A stretch of DNA of 59,319 bases from Azolla pinnata (lineage: Eukaryota > Streptophyta > Polypodiopsida > Salviniales > Salviniaceae), in NCBI GenBank assembly GCA_037176905.1, contig JBBBWG010027590.1:1-59319 (forward strand), written 5' to 3'. The position numbers and the translations under genes are program-made. Under the pieces are notes generated by a model, which ran no database searches, had not been told where the DNA came from, and saw only the letters and a program-made list of their open reading frames with translations. This document shows, piece by piece, positions 36,701 through 48,205 of this stretch (its first letter is position 1; every line of letters starts with the position of its first letter).

Positions 36701-37130
36701 AAAGCAAAGCCTCATCGAGCAGAGAGCAGAATGCTCGACTCCGACGCCCACATTGCATGTTTATGTCAGGATCGGATGGCAGTGCACACCTCCGAGAGCC
36801 ACGCATGGGCTCAGACGGAGCATTATGCGTTGGAACGAGCCCGTGAAGCACATCTCCTCGCTCAGATGAACCGCAACCCCTAACCGCTAGAACGGAGGTG
36901 CCAGAGATTTCTCTTTTCTGGAGGAGGTCGCGACCGATGTGGGGGGGAGCTTAGGGTTTTGGGTTTTGGGTAGAGCTTGGATTCGATCGGAACGAATCGG
37001 ATCGGATCGCCGTCAGCAGCTTGGAAGATGCAGATTCTCCTCCATAGTTTTTTTTTTCTTCTTTTTTGAACAGGATCAAATCCTGCACAGCTTTGAAAGC
37101 TCCTCTGATAAGAACAACAACCGGATGTGA
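35942..37130. other. F-box gene promoter and HD-ZIP IV 3' region
   Basis: TCTGCTTT and CTTGCTTT repeats lie at 36043-36103. A 71-bp tandem duplication lies at 36242-36360, and an (AAGC)n run at about 36671-36697. No gene is recognised. Both flanking genes are on the minus strand. Confidence 0.5.
36242..36360. repeat. 71-bp tandem duplication
   Basis: GGCAGGATGTTTCGCA followed by ATTCA(T/C)GGCTCC occurs at 36242 and 36313. Both copies continue into AGAAAAGC. Confidence 0.85.
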
Positions 37131-40100
37131 TCACAGTAAGGAGAGGCCGGCCTTGAGGCGGAGGATGGTGTTGGAGATGAGCTTGTTGACGGTGGCGACG
37201 GAGCCGAGCGAGAGCCTGGCGGTGGGCACGTGGTCGACGAGGATCTGGAAGGCGAGCGTGAGCAGAGATCCAGATCCAGATCCAAATCCAGTTCCAGATC
37301 CAGATCCAGATCCAGATCCAAATCCAGTTCCAGATCCAAATCCAGATCCAGATCCAGATTCGGCGGCGTCGGGAAGGATCGCGAATCCCGATGGCAGGAG
37401 CGCGACGGAATCTGGATCTCCGCCGTTGAGGATTCCGCTCATCGCCGCCACGTCGATGGGCGCGTACACCACCAGCCAGCACACCTCGTCGGCGCAGCAT
37501 TCCTGCAGGATCAGCATGTTGCTCTGGTTCGAGTTCACGGGCTGGTTTTGTTTGTTTTTTTTGCATCGAGGACCCATCAACACATGACAAAACACATCAG
37601 AGACGAGTGTGAGAAAAAAAAAAACATTTGCCAGAAATTTTATCTGCCGAAAACATCCAGAGACGAACTAAAATTGGTACGATTAAGAGTCGATCTCATA
37701 GCATCTTCCTTGGTCCGTCAGATGCAGCCATTTTGATGAGGTTGGAATTTATTAAGTATTGGCAGAGTTTCTTGGATGTTTTCACTCGTCTAATTTGATG
37801 ATAAAATTAAAGAATTTCGACCATCTCACTAGCTGTTTTTACATCTTGTTACATACATAGCATATTGTACGCGTACAATGCATATCCTATGTATTTAATA
37901 GGAAGTTTATAATTACGTAGAGGGAGAATTTACCAAAAAACGCCTACCCCAAATTATAAATTACATTTTGACGCCTACTGAAATCACAAATTACAAATTC
38001 ACGCTTTAATCTTATCTTCCACTAAAATTGAACACCCAATCAATTCCGCTTGTATTGATTTTATTCCTAATCGCTTCCCACTAATTGATCCTTTGACTAA
38101 CTAAAATTAGTAATTTTAGAATCTAATTAATTTATTAGCACGTTAATTTGGTTTTAATTAAGTGATTAAGCCTTAATCAATTATCTAATTTGATGTTAAT
38201 TGAATTCACTACTTTATTTGGTGTTAATCAATCAATTGTGCATTAATCTTAAAACTAGGCGTTAATTTGTAATTTCTAGTTTTGGTAGGCGTTAAAATGT
38301 AATTTATAATTTTGTTAGGCGTTTTTTGGTAATTTTCCCTTACATACAATATGTGTTCTACCATAAAATTATTAAATACGTTAAATACGGGTTAAAGTCC
38401 GATTGAATACGCAGAATACAGGTTAAATGTGTAAAATAACTATCCAAATTTGCAATTAATTTGTAACCTACACATCACCAGAATTCTTCATATACCATTC
38501 CTCAGTATTAGTAAATTTATAAAACCTTAAATTATAGAGAATCAAATTTAAATTTTAAGTTAACAAAATGAATAATATTCACTTTCGAGTTGAAATAATA
38601 GGCCTAGTAGAAATTATTTTTGATATTTATTAATTTAATCAATAAAAAGTCGACAGTTCCAAACCGTTAAATACGCGTAAAATATCGTGTCCGAGTATTC
38701 TAAAACGTATTTTACTTACAAAATGCGCGTTTTTGCACCATGTTTTACTAATTAAAGGACCTTTCAATTGGAATAAAAGGAACAAACTAGTTGAATTTGA
38801 ATGCGCCACACAAAACTAACCATGGAATGAATGAATGAATGACCTTTCTTACGCCACTAACTATTACCATTTCATATCCGCTTCTTGTGAACCTTTGTTA
38901 AAGCTTTTGCCCGATTAAGGTTTTTTCTTAACTTAACGAGGACATCAAGCCATTTATAGTGGTCTTCTTGCTTCTTTCGACGATGGGAGCACCATGTTTC
39001 TAAACAAGGAAACGTTCACCGGAAAAACAGTTTCGGAACAGAAAAGATGGCCGAGGTTCGTTCACTTACATTGACTCGTAGCAGCGACACGCTGTTGCCC
39101 GGGTCGGGCCCCTTGGCTATATAGAACATCTCCTTGATGATGCCATTGTTCGACAGAATGTCCCACTGGAATCACCAATCCTTGCTCGGTTCAGTCGTTA
39201 AGCATCAGGACACACACACACACACATACACAAGAGCGCTGATTCGACTTATATAACTAGCTACAAAACAGATTTGACTAACTAAAACATATACCCCGTT
39301 ACGGACGCATTTGACTAGCTAAATGTACCTCGCTACATCTTCTAATCGAGTTTCAATTACTAGCTACAAAACAAGATTGGACTAACCAAAAATTATACCT
39401 CGCTACAGACAGGTCGACTAGCTAAACGTACCTCGCAACGTCTTCTAATCGAAGTTTAAAGTGCTAGTTACAAAACAGATTTGACTAACTAAAACGTATA
39501 CCTAGCTGAACGTACCTCGCTACATCTTTTAATCGAGTTTAAACTAGCTGCAAAATAGATTTGGCCAACTCTAAACGTATACCTCGCTACCGACACATTG
39601 GCTAATTGAATGTATCTCGCTACATCTTCTGATCGAGTTTAAATTACTAGCTATAAAACAGATTTGATGTACCTCACTACCGACACATCGGCTAGTGAAT
39701 GTATCTCGCTACGTCTTCTGATCGAGTTTAAATTACTAGCTATAAAACAGATTTGATGTACCTCGCTACCGACACATTGGCTAGTGAATGTATCTCGCTA
39801 CGTCTTCTGATCGAGTTTAAATTACTAGCTATAAAACAGATTTGATGTACCTCGCTACCGACACATCGGCTAGTGAATGTATATCTCGCTACGTCTTCTG
39901 ATCGAGTTTAAATTACTAGCTATAAAAACAGATTTGATGAACTAAATTCTATACCTCGCTACGGAGTCGATCGCTGCGCAGGAATTGGAAGATTTGGCGC
40001 GGGGAGGCCGGCAGCCAGAGGGAGGTCGATGCGCTGAGCACGATCCCGGGAGGCTGCCCAGGCCCCTCGTTGCTCTTTCGGATCACCACACGCACGTCTT

Positions 40101-41796
40101 CGGCCCCGTTGCAGTTGTTCCCTGCCAAAGTCACCCACGCTTCGGACGTCGATGTCCCCACTCCGCCATTGAAGCTCTTCACCATGCGCTCCGCGAGCTT
40201 CAGCATGCTCCGCCTTCCTTCCACGTTCGGGACGACTGCAACAACAACCACCACCACCACCAGGGGCATGTAACTATACAACCACCATCAAGCTCAGCAT
40301 CTTATTTCCACGAAAAAAACCCAGACACATGCATACCAAACAATACGGTGCTTTACATAACCTCTACGTCAGAAAATCGTGCAGAACACGAGGTCCAACG
40401 CGGAAGAAGAAGAAGAAGTTTGTGCTCACCGCTCGAATCCCCCGACGGAACGTTGTTTGCCAGCACGCTTGCGATCCGTTCGCACTGGCGCTGGAGCGTC
40501 GACAGCCACCGGATGGCGCCAAACGCCAGCCCGCTGCGCACAAACGCCTGATAAAGGCTGTGAACCCCTCTCGTGTCCACCTCCACGTTCTCGACCCAAG
40601 TAACCTATCATGACACAGATAGCACGTCTCGTGAATCAACAGCATTTAGCAGCTTCAATGGGATCCTCGAACGCGATGGGTCCACTGGGAATCGAAGCAT
40701 GGTTCGATGCTTGATCGATCGTCGGACGAATGGTGGGATATCTTTGTTGTACTCTTTACCTTCGAGTAGCCGTTTGGCATCTCCTCGATGATGCAACCCG
40801 AAGGTCGTCTCCTGCAGCGTAGCAGAGATGGGGGAGGGCTCCCACGTAGACTGTCGATGGAAACATCGACCACCACCCAGAAGTTGTCCACGTGCTTGGA
40901 GTAGCGCAAGAAGTAGTTCTCCCGTGTCGGCACCAGTGGTGTCGGAATCTGGAACTCTGCATACATCTACACCCCAGTCGTTATCATCGTTAATCAAACG
41001 CGTAGTCTCGGGAAGGGCTATCACGGAAACGAAAGAACGAAAGGCCTAGGCCGAAGTGACGAAACACACAACTATGTGTATAGGTTAACATAGCCCAATG
41101 AGACAAAATGTACACTTGTGTGTTTCAAGGGTATCCAACCAGAGTATACTACCGAGAGATGCAAAAAATAATAGCTCACCAATTGTATCGCGCCATCATA
41201 TGTTCCTGCAACACCCATTGAAAGAACTTCTACTACCCGAGCTCTGGAGATGATTGAAGAGAACATTTCCTGCCATTGGACCTGCACAAGAGACGATGGA
41301 CCGCACGATTACCTAAAAGCCTCGGCTGTAATCCGCATGCTGAACGAGGCTCGAGTTGTAAAAAGATGGATGCAACATCAGGTTCCTGGACATCGATGTT
41401 GCACTGGGGAAGAAGGCTAAATCCTTCCCCCAGATTGTCGAATTCGGCGACGAAATCCGATGAATATTTAAATGCAACTTATATAACAAACCAACGGCAA
41501 CCGACACCACGATAGCAAGAAACGCAATGAAATCCGATGGCCAATGAGAGCAATACCATAGTAGCAAAAGCAGCAGTAGTGGTACAACTTACCACATCCA
41601 TGAAGGTCTCGACGAGGGACGCGATGTTCATGATGACAGGGCCAGAGTGTCGGGTGGCCTCCGACGACAAGCCAAGAGGGGTGGGTCCGATGCCTCGCGG
41701 GAAACGTTGGAAGTAAGCTTGCAAGTCCAGCGTTTCTCGACTTGTACACACAGAACTGATGCCGATGTTGTAGCTGATCGGCTGCCGTTGTTGCCT

Positions 41797-41833
<37 letters not shown>

Positions 41834-44068
41834 GGTTCATTAGAGGCATTCATGCTTACCCACAATGGCTCTCCCGGTGCACGAGCCATCTCCAGGAGCT
41901 CCTCCATGGATGCAACAGCAAGCTCTACGACCAGCGGCTTCTCTCCATCCGTCAATCCGAGTGGCCTCGATGCGATCTCCGCCACCGTTGGACCCAGCTC
42001 CACCACCTCCCCAGGCTCCATATTCTCCATATTTTGATTCAACAATATCGACTGATCTTGATTATGATGATGAGGAGGAGGATGTTGATGATTTCCCTGC
42101 AGATATACGTCGTTCCGATCCGATTCTCTGCCTGAACCTCCGTTTGATGCCGCCGGTGTATTATTACACCGCCCAGATGCAGATGCCCCCGACCCCCGGC
42201 TGCCATTGGAGCCGTCGATCGCGTCTGACGAGCCCGCGGTGGCTGCCCGCATGTTCCTCGACGCTGCGTCCGCGTTCTTCCTCCCGATGTGCTTCGTCAC
42301 CATCGTCGTTATCCGATCGATCTGCATCATAGAGGGATTAAACTTCACTTCATGGGCAGTTGGTCTTCAGAAAACAAGAAAGAAAATCCAGAGAATATGA
42401 TGATACTTGAATACGAAGCAAAATATTCTGGTGGGTCATGATCATATCCCGATTTAAAGTTAGGAACTGATATTAACACCTGGAGGCAAAACAAATCAAT
42501 CCACTTTCTGATCATGGTCAAATTCAAGGTTTTGTGACGCTGTTGGCATCGTAAACCCTGGGTGCAGAATAATAATATTTCTGGCTATCATATGATGATG
42601 AAAGCAAAGGTATTATATGCATATAAATTGATCAGAACATCATGCTGGCAGTGGGACAATACAAGCTGATTCATCGTGATTATTAGTGCAAATCACGCAT
42701 GACCATGAGACACATTAGATGCTAGATTAGCAGCTGCTGGTCAATTTTGTAAATCGGATCATGCTTAAGCACCTCTTCTTTCAATCGTATGTTCTCGACT
42801 CGAAGTTGCTGATCTTCGAGGGACATCTCAGCAACGCTCGCAGGCCCGCCGCAGCTGGGGCACGACACATTCCTGACGGCGTCCCTCAATGCACTGTTCT
42901 CAGCCTTCAGCTTCTCGTTCTCAACGCGCAGAACTGAATTGTCTTGCCGCTCATGATGGGCCTAATAATCGTGACATTAATTCAATAGCTATTTAGTATA
43001 GGAGAAAGCATCAGAAATCAATGTGCAGGAAAAGAAAAACACGAGCACTGAAAGCATTAAACCATATCGTCAGGTATCAGCTGGTAGCTTTTATCTCCAA
43101 ACTAATCAAAATTGGAGCATCGTATGGAGTTCATCTCATGATCAGCGAGCAATCATCGGGTCATACTCATCCAATGATCATCGCAGCAATAGTTAACGTG
43201 GAGACCATATATACACACACACACACATGAACGATGATCATGGTATTGCAGTAATAATATTATTACCTTCATTTGGGTTCTCTTGTTCTGGAACCAGAAT
43301 TTGATCTGGCGAGGGGATAGCTTCAGCTCCTTGCTCAGCTCTTGCCTCTGCTTCTCATCCGGGTGAGGGCACTCCTTGAAAACCCTAATGTAAGTTGTCA
43401 TGCCAAACAACGAGGCAACCCTAATTCTGAATCCACTATTTCAACCAAAGAAAGGGGGAAAAAGAGAAAGATAGAAAGGGCCTTTTGAATTCAAGGAATA
43501 TAACAGCCCATGAGGAGAGAACGTGAGCTGCAGGCGGCAGCTACGTGATCAACGGCCGGTGGGATTCGTTTCAAACTTACAGAATAGATCGTCAGAAATC
43601 ATGCATGGTGCACGAGGAAGGAATTAGGGTCATGATGAAGAAGAAGTTCCATAGCCCACAAGTTAATAAGTCAGCTGATCAGGTAGCTGAATTATGCAGT
43701 AACTACCTTTCCATCTCTTGGATTTGATGGGTGGTGTGCCGATGGTAGCGTTTCTTTGTGGGCCGGCGAATGCCACCGTTGCCATGATGATGATCCTCGC
43801 CTGAGGCATGATCGATGTAGTTGATAGTCTCGAGATCATCGTCATCGTAATCGATATCCTCAAGATTGTTCTCGCTTGTACTATCCGACAACTGATCGAC
43901 CATATTGTTGCCTCCCATCATGTTCATCACGCCGCCCTCTTTCATGCTAATCTTGCCTCCGTTGCTGCTACTCTTAATCACGCTATTGGCCGCTGATTTC
44001 CGACCTCCTGCTGCGTGATCAAACGGATTTGTTGGATTCTCCTCGTAGTGATCATCCGACTGGAGCAT
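37131..44068 (-). CDS. Class IV HD-ZIP (GL2/PDF2-type) transcription factor
   Basis: Ten exons on the minus strand: 43707-44068, 43267-43384, 42773-42961, 41593-42321, 41180-41281, 40760-40966, 40430-40604, 39955-40235, 39070-39165 and 37131-37541. They total 889 residues from the 44068 ATG. Domains in order: acidic N-terminus; homeodomain ([16 protein letters not shown] to [12 protein letters not shown]); zipper-loop-zipper with the class IV CPSCGG loop; START domain (ending FRTFPRGIG-like [10 protein letters not shown], then [43 protein letters not shown]); and the HD-SAD C-terminus ([31 protein letters not shown]). Class IV factors act in the nucleus, mostly in epidermal cells, and bind L1-box-like sites. 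Oddities are a 12-Gln run inside the START domain and a Gly-Ser/Phe repeat in the HD-SAD. The N-terminus is uncertain: the frame is open back to an acceptor-like TATAG at about 44120-44124, so an earlier coding exon is possible. Confidence 0.94.
37922..38339. mobile_element. Mutator-like non-autonomous element (MITE) in HD-ZIP IV intron 9
   Basis: The element is 418 bp. Its terminal inverted repeats, about 56-58 bp long, match at about nine bases in ten; the left end starts GGGAGAATTTACCAAAAAAC and the right end is its near complement. They are flanked by a 9-bp target duplication, TTACGTAGA / TTACATACA (7 of 9 identical). Nine-base duplications and GGG...AATTACCAAAAA ends fit Mutator-like elements. 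The interior is AT-rich and has no coding capacity. Confidence 0.82.
39235..39955 (-). repeat. Tandem array (89-105 bp unit) in HD-ZIP IV intron 8 that includes 5' splice-site copies
   Basis: About eight units fill nearly the whole intron. The three rightmost share an 89-bp period: GATTTGATGTACCTCGCTAC, ACACATCGGCTAGTGAATG, CGTCTTCTGATCGAGTTTAA, then ATTACTAGCTATAAAACA. On the minus strand each unit contains GTAGCGAG|GTACAT. This copies the real exon 8 border, GTAGCGAG|GTATAG, at 39955/39954. Units towards exon 9 are more divergent. Confidence 0.9.
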
Positions 44069-44499
44069 TGCTAATCCCAGCCCGTCATCGACCAATTGAA
44101 TATCGCTGGACAGTGATGGCTATAATTGCGATGCTAAAAAATCATAAACCGTTCAAAGAAATTCACATAGTAAGACTTCTCGGCCCATTCGAAGATACTA
44201 AATAATTTCCTCCTATTCTATCTGCATGCTCTTGGGCTTTGCTTAAAATCAATGCACAATAATACCTGTGCAATCTTCAATCCCGATGACAGCTACATGG
44301 AGAACGATTTCCGCAGCACCATCTTGGCATCCTGTGTGCTTGCAGTCTTCAATATCTAGCACATGCGGCTGCTACTTGGACTAATCCAATAAGCTTGAGG
44401 ATAATCATTAATTAGCGGAAAGCAATCATTGGTGAGAATTTGAGGTTACTGCAGACTAACATAAGGGTAGGCCAAGGTAATTAGCTGTAGGATATTGTG

Positions 44500-44550
44500 T
44501 TGGCTAACTAATGGGGCTATACGGACCAAAAAGCCCCATTAGTTAGCCAA
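44500..44550. repeat. Perfect 19-bp inverted repeat (hairpin) upstream of HD-ZIP IV exon
   Basis: The left arm 44500-44518 (TTGGCTAACTAATGGGGCT) and the right arm 44532-44550 are exact reverse complements, with a 13-base loop. The hairpin lies about 430 bp before the first supported coding exon, in the leader, leader intron or promoter. Confidence 0.9.
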
Positions 44551-44703
44551 GTATCGTCCGCTGATCAGACTGATATGAACCAGCTGTTGTAATTCGATTC
44601 CTAATCCTTGGAATCGAGCTGATGGAAGGAATGGAAGACCCAGAGAAAAGAGAATATTGATATGGATCGTGCAGAAGCTCGATGAAGGAGCCAGAGCAGC
44701 AGA

Positions 44704-44790
44704 CTAATTGAGCATAGAGTTAGCATAAGATGATGGTGGAGCATTAACGCTCATCATGACTACGGAATCGCAGCTGGGTTCCTTCTTCAT
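44704..44790 (-). CDS. Small ORF upstream of HD-ZIP IV, candidate first exon or uORF
   Basis: The ATG at 44790 opens 28 codons beginning MKKEPSCDSVVMMSVNAPP and ends at 44704. Two phase-0 GT sites inside it (before GTAGTC and GTTAAT) could splice to the acceptor-like TATAG near 44120 in frame with the HD-ZIP IV exon. Neither donor is strong. It may instead be a uORF or chance. Confidence 0.3.
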   Translation of the reverse strand: MKKEPSCDSVVMMSVNAPPSSYANSMLN

Positions 44791-45378
44791 CAACGAGATA
44801 ACATGGCCAAGTCTGTCTAGCCCTTTACCAACAGTGGGGGTAGAAATGTTTGCTGAGCTTCAGGTGGAGAAAGAGAAAGCTCGATGAAAAGATGGAAGAA
44901 AGAAGCATCATAATAAGCAGCAGCAGAAGAAGAAGAAGAAGAAGAAGAACAACAACAACAACAAGATGAAGAAGCAGAAGAAGAAGCTGAAGCAGAAGGA
45001 AGCAGAAGGAAGCAGAAAAGCGAAAGAGCGAGAGATAGATAGGCTGGTTTTATTATCTGTCATGTGACGGAAGGAAGGAAAAGGAGAGCTTGACATGGGT
45101 TCTTGCGATAATACAGAGCCCGTGTACAGACTCAGCGTGCGAGGTTTGGTCACAGAAACATTCATTGATGATCACTGGTTTGCGACAAAGGTCCATCAGC
45201 AGCTACCCAGCAAAGCTCATCATGCTCCAGAACTGTCCTGATACTAATAAGTGCTTGCGATTGATAGTCTCTCTCTCTCTCTCTCTCTTGCTTTCTTTCT
45301 TTCTGCTTCTTCTTCTTCTTCTCCCCGGAACCAGAATTTCTCCTGCTCCATCTTCTTCCTTTTGGCCTATCTGATCGA

Positions 45379-45573
45379 CTGATGAGCAAGCTTTTTAGGG
45401 TGGGAATCGACCGATGAGCAAGCTTTTTAGGGTTGGAATCGACCGATGAGCAAGCTTTTTAGGGTTGGAATCGACCGATGAGCAAGCTTTTTAGGGTTGG
45501 AATCCACCGATCAGCAAGCTTTTTAGGGTTGGAATCCACCGATCAGCAAGCTTTTTAGGGTTGGAATCCACCG
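45379..45573. repeat. 32-bp tandem repeat, six copies
   Basis: GATGAGCAAGCTTTTTAGGG plus TTGGAATCGACC repeats at a 32-bp period, starting at 45381, 45413, 45445, 45477, 45509 and 45541. The last copies share CCACCGATCAG variants, which shows stepwise growth of the array. Confidence 0.95.
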
Positions 45574-46620
45574 AGCTTGATCGAGTGTGGCGGATCCATG
45601 CCTTTCCTGAGGGCTTTTCTTCCTCCCGCTTTCAGAGCCCAACCAGACATCATTACTGATGCCCGAAGAACATGAGTCGCCGCCGCCCTTGCTGATTGAT
45701 CCCTGTCGAAGACATTAACATGTCCAGAATCGGGAGGTGGAAGGGAAGCGCGGGCGACTAGAGGAAGCGGGAAAGGAAAGGGGAAAGCACCTCAGTATCT
45801 CTGCAATCGCCGCACCATATCCAGCAGAAAAGAAGGAAAGCAGAAATCGAGAGTAGGTGAGACACCATATTGAAAAGAACGTACCTAACTCCGCTTGCAA
45901 GCTTTCGGAGCGATGGGGTAGATACGTTCCGTTAAATGGCAAGCAGGAACGGCAGACATCTTCTTCTTCTTCTTCTTCTTCTTCATCTCATCATCATCAT
46001 CATCTTCTTCTTCTTCTTCATCAGATTACACTGTGCAGCGTTCAATCGCAAACGATTTCGCGTCTTCCTAAATCATATTCAATACCCCAATCTTGCACTG
46101 TTAACATCCGGATCCACGATGCCTTCCTCTTGGTCTCTCTGCCTGTCTTTCTGGATTTCAAGTCGCTGATTGCTGCTGAGCTTTCACATCGCCCGACCAG
46201 CGTTCCATGCCTCTTCAGATCAGACGCACAGGGAACGGGTATGGAGCTTAACGCGAAAGGCCATGGCCAGTAGCTTCTAACTTTCACCACAGTGAATCAA
46301 CCAGTGATGGCTCGGCCTATGAACTGCCGGTAAAATGACTCGAGATCTCTTCCGACAGATCTCACCATTTCCATTGCCATGGTAACATCTGCAGGCTTCC
46401 AGCAGATCTGAAGCGAGCGTAACGAACATGGAAAGGGAAGAAACCCTATTTATGTCTGGAATTCCAATCCGAGGCCCGTGCGGTCTAACTGTGCTGCATT
46501 TATGGGGCTTAGGGTTCGTCTGTTCAAGAATCAAAACCCTCTTTCTGTTGTTTCTTTGTCCGAATGATTCAATCTGTCTGATGATCTCCCTCAAAAACAA
46601 CAGACCGTGTCAACCAACCA

Positions 46621-46975
46621 GAGAAAAGCTTTGGCTTTGTTAGAGCCACTCAGTTAAAGAAGCAGACGATTGGCTGATCCATCATCCATCTGTCGAAAAT
46701 TCCCCAGGGAAGCATCGATTCCAAAGCTCAAAGCAGCAAACGCGCACTTGTGGCTTTGCCTGAAGAGCTAGTAGCTGCTCGAAAGCAGCAAGTTCTTGAG
46801 AAAAGCCTTGGCTTGTGCGATCCACCGAGTTAAGGAAGCAGACGATTGACCGATCCATCATCCATCTGTCGGAAAGTCCACAGGAAAGATCGATCCCAAA
46901 GATCAAAGCACCAAACGCACACTTGTGGCACTGCCTGAAGAGCTAGAAGCTGTTGGAAAAGCAGTAGTAAGTACT
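46621..46975. repeat. Tandem duplication of a 175-177 bp unit
   Basis: The two copies start near 46621 and 46797. Both contain AAGCAGACGATTG, CATCCATCTGTCG, GCACTTGTGGC and TGCCTGAAGAGCTAG. They differ at more than one base in ten. Confidence 0.88.
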
Positions 46976-48112
46976 TGAATCGGAAGAAGGAGCCCACCAA
47001 ACCTCTAGCATTGAATCGCGAACGGCGACACCCCATCTTTCGTACCATACGCGATGCATAGCACACATACATACGCCATCGCTGCTTTTCTCTAACAGAA
47101 ATCTGCGGGCAAGTTGTCGCCTTTCCTTGCTAGAAGCGCCAAAAGCCGCAGATTCCGGGCGTTTGCCGCCGGAACACATGCATGGATGAATGGATCCGGG
47201 GGATGAATCAATCTGCGTCGGCCTTTGATGCCGTCCGTCTGCTGTGGAATTGTTGGAGCTGAGTCGAGGCAGATCGTACAGGTTCTCATCCCGCCGGAAA
47301 GCCCTTCTACTGGTCCGTAGAATCAAGATTTCAAGAACGGGAACCGATCCATCAATCTGTCTGCGTGGGATCTCTGCCCGTTCCTATACCTTGGGCGGCG
47401 TTTCAACACAAGGTCGCCGCCGTCTTCAGCAGCATCATCATCATAACAAGGTATAGATGCCTTCATCACAGGGCTCAAGAATCAATGGCGGCATCAGCAA
47501 AGAGACGAGAAGAGAAAGAAAAGAAGAAGGCGGCCCCATCCCCGTTGCCCCCCCCCCACTATTTGCTATCTATCAATCACCGATGGGATCAAATGGAGCC
47601 CATTGGCTCTCCTTTTCATGCCGACCTCCCTCCGCAGATAAGGGTAAGAAGGTAGATGCTCGACGTCAAGCAGCAGAGACATGGAAGGCGAAGCTTGCTG
47701 CTTCTCCGTCTTCAACGATAAGCTCCTGGAGCTCCTCTCCATCATCAGCATCAGCATCATCATCAGCATCAGCATCAGCAGCAGCATCATCATCATCAAC
47801 ATCATCATCATCGAGTGTGGTCTGCGATTGCAATCCATTCCATCCATCCATCCATCCATCCTCGACCCGCGGCATCGGATCTGCATCATCATCACGACGC
47901 TTCAAGACCGAATCGAAGCAAAAAATGTTGATTCCCCGGCGGCCAAAAACGCAGCACAAGCATCTGACGGGATCGATCCATGGAGGCGGAGGCGGAGGCG
48001 AAGACATACTACGTACACACAACAAACAGAGAAAGATCGTGCAGCAGTCGGATCGATGGATCGATCGCTGTCGCTGTGTTGCCTTCTTTCTGCCATCTGC
48101 CCTAACTGAGAG

Positions 48113-48205
48113 AGGTTTTAGGGTTTGTGGAGAAGAAAGGTTTTTAGGGTTTGTGGAGAAGAAAGGTTTTTAGGGTTTGTGGAGAAGAAAGGTTCTAGGG
48201 TTTGG
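48113..48205. repeat. 26-bp tandem repeat with telo-box-like core
   Basis: GGTTTTTAGGGTTTGTGGAG plus AAGAAA repeats about 3.5 times. Each copy carries TTTAGGGTTT, which resembles plant telo-box sequence. Confidence 0.9.

Noticed and set aside
47457-48173. 238-codon plus-strand ORF with a Ser run
   Set aside because: It passes through CAT/CAG low-complexity sequence and a 26-bp tandem repeat; no domain, no splice partners and no conserved segment are visible.
48113-48205. CRISPR-like regularly spaced repeat
   Set aside because: Units are directly adjacent without unique spacers and the DNA is plant nuclear; it is a simple minisatellite.
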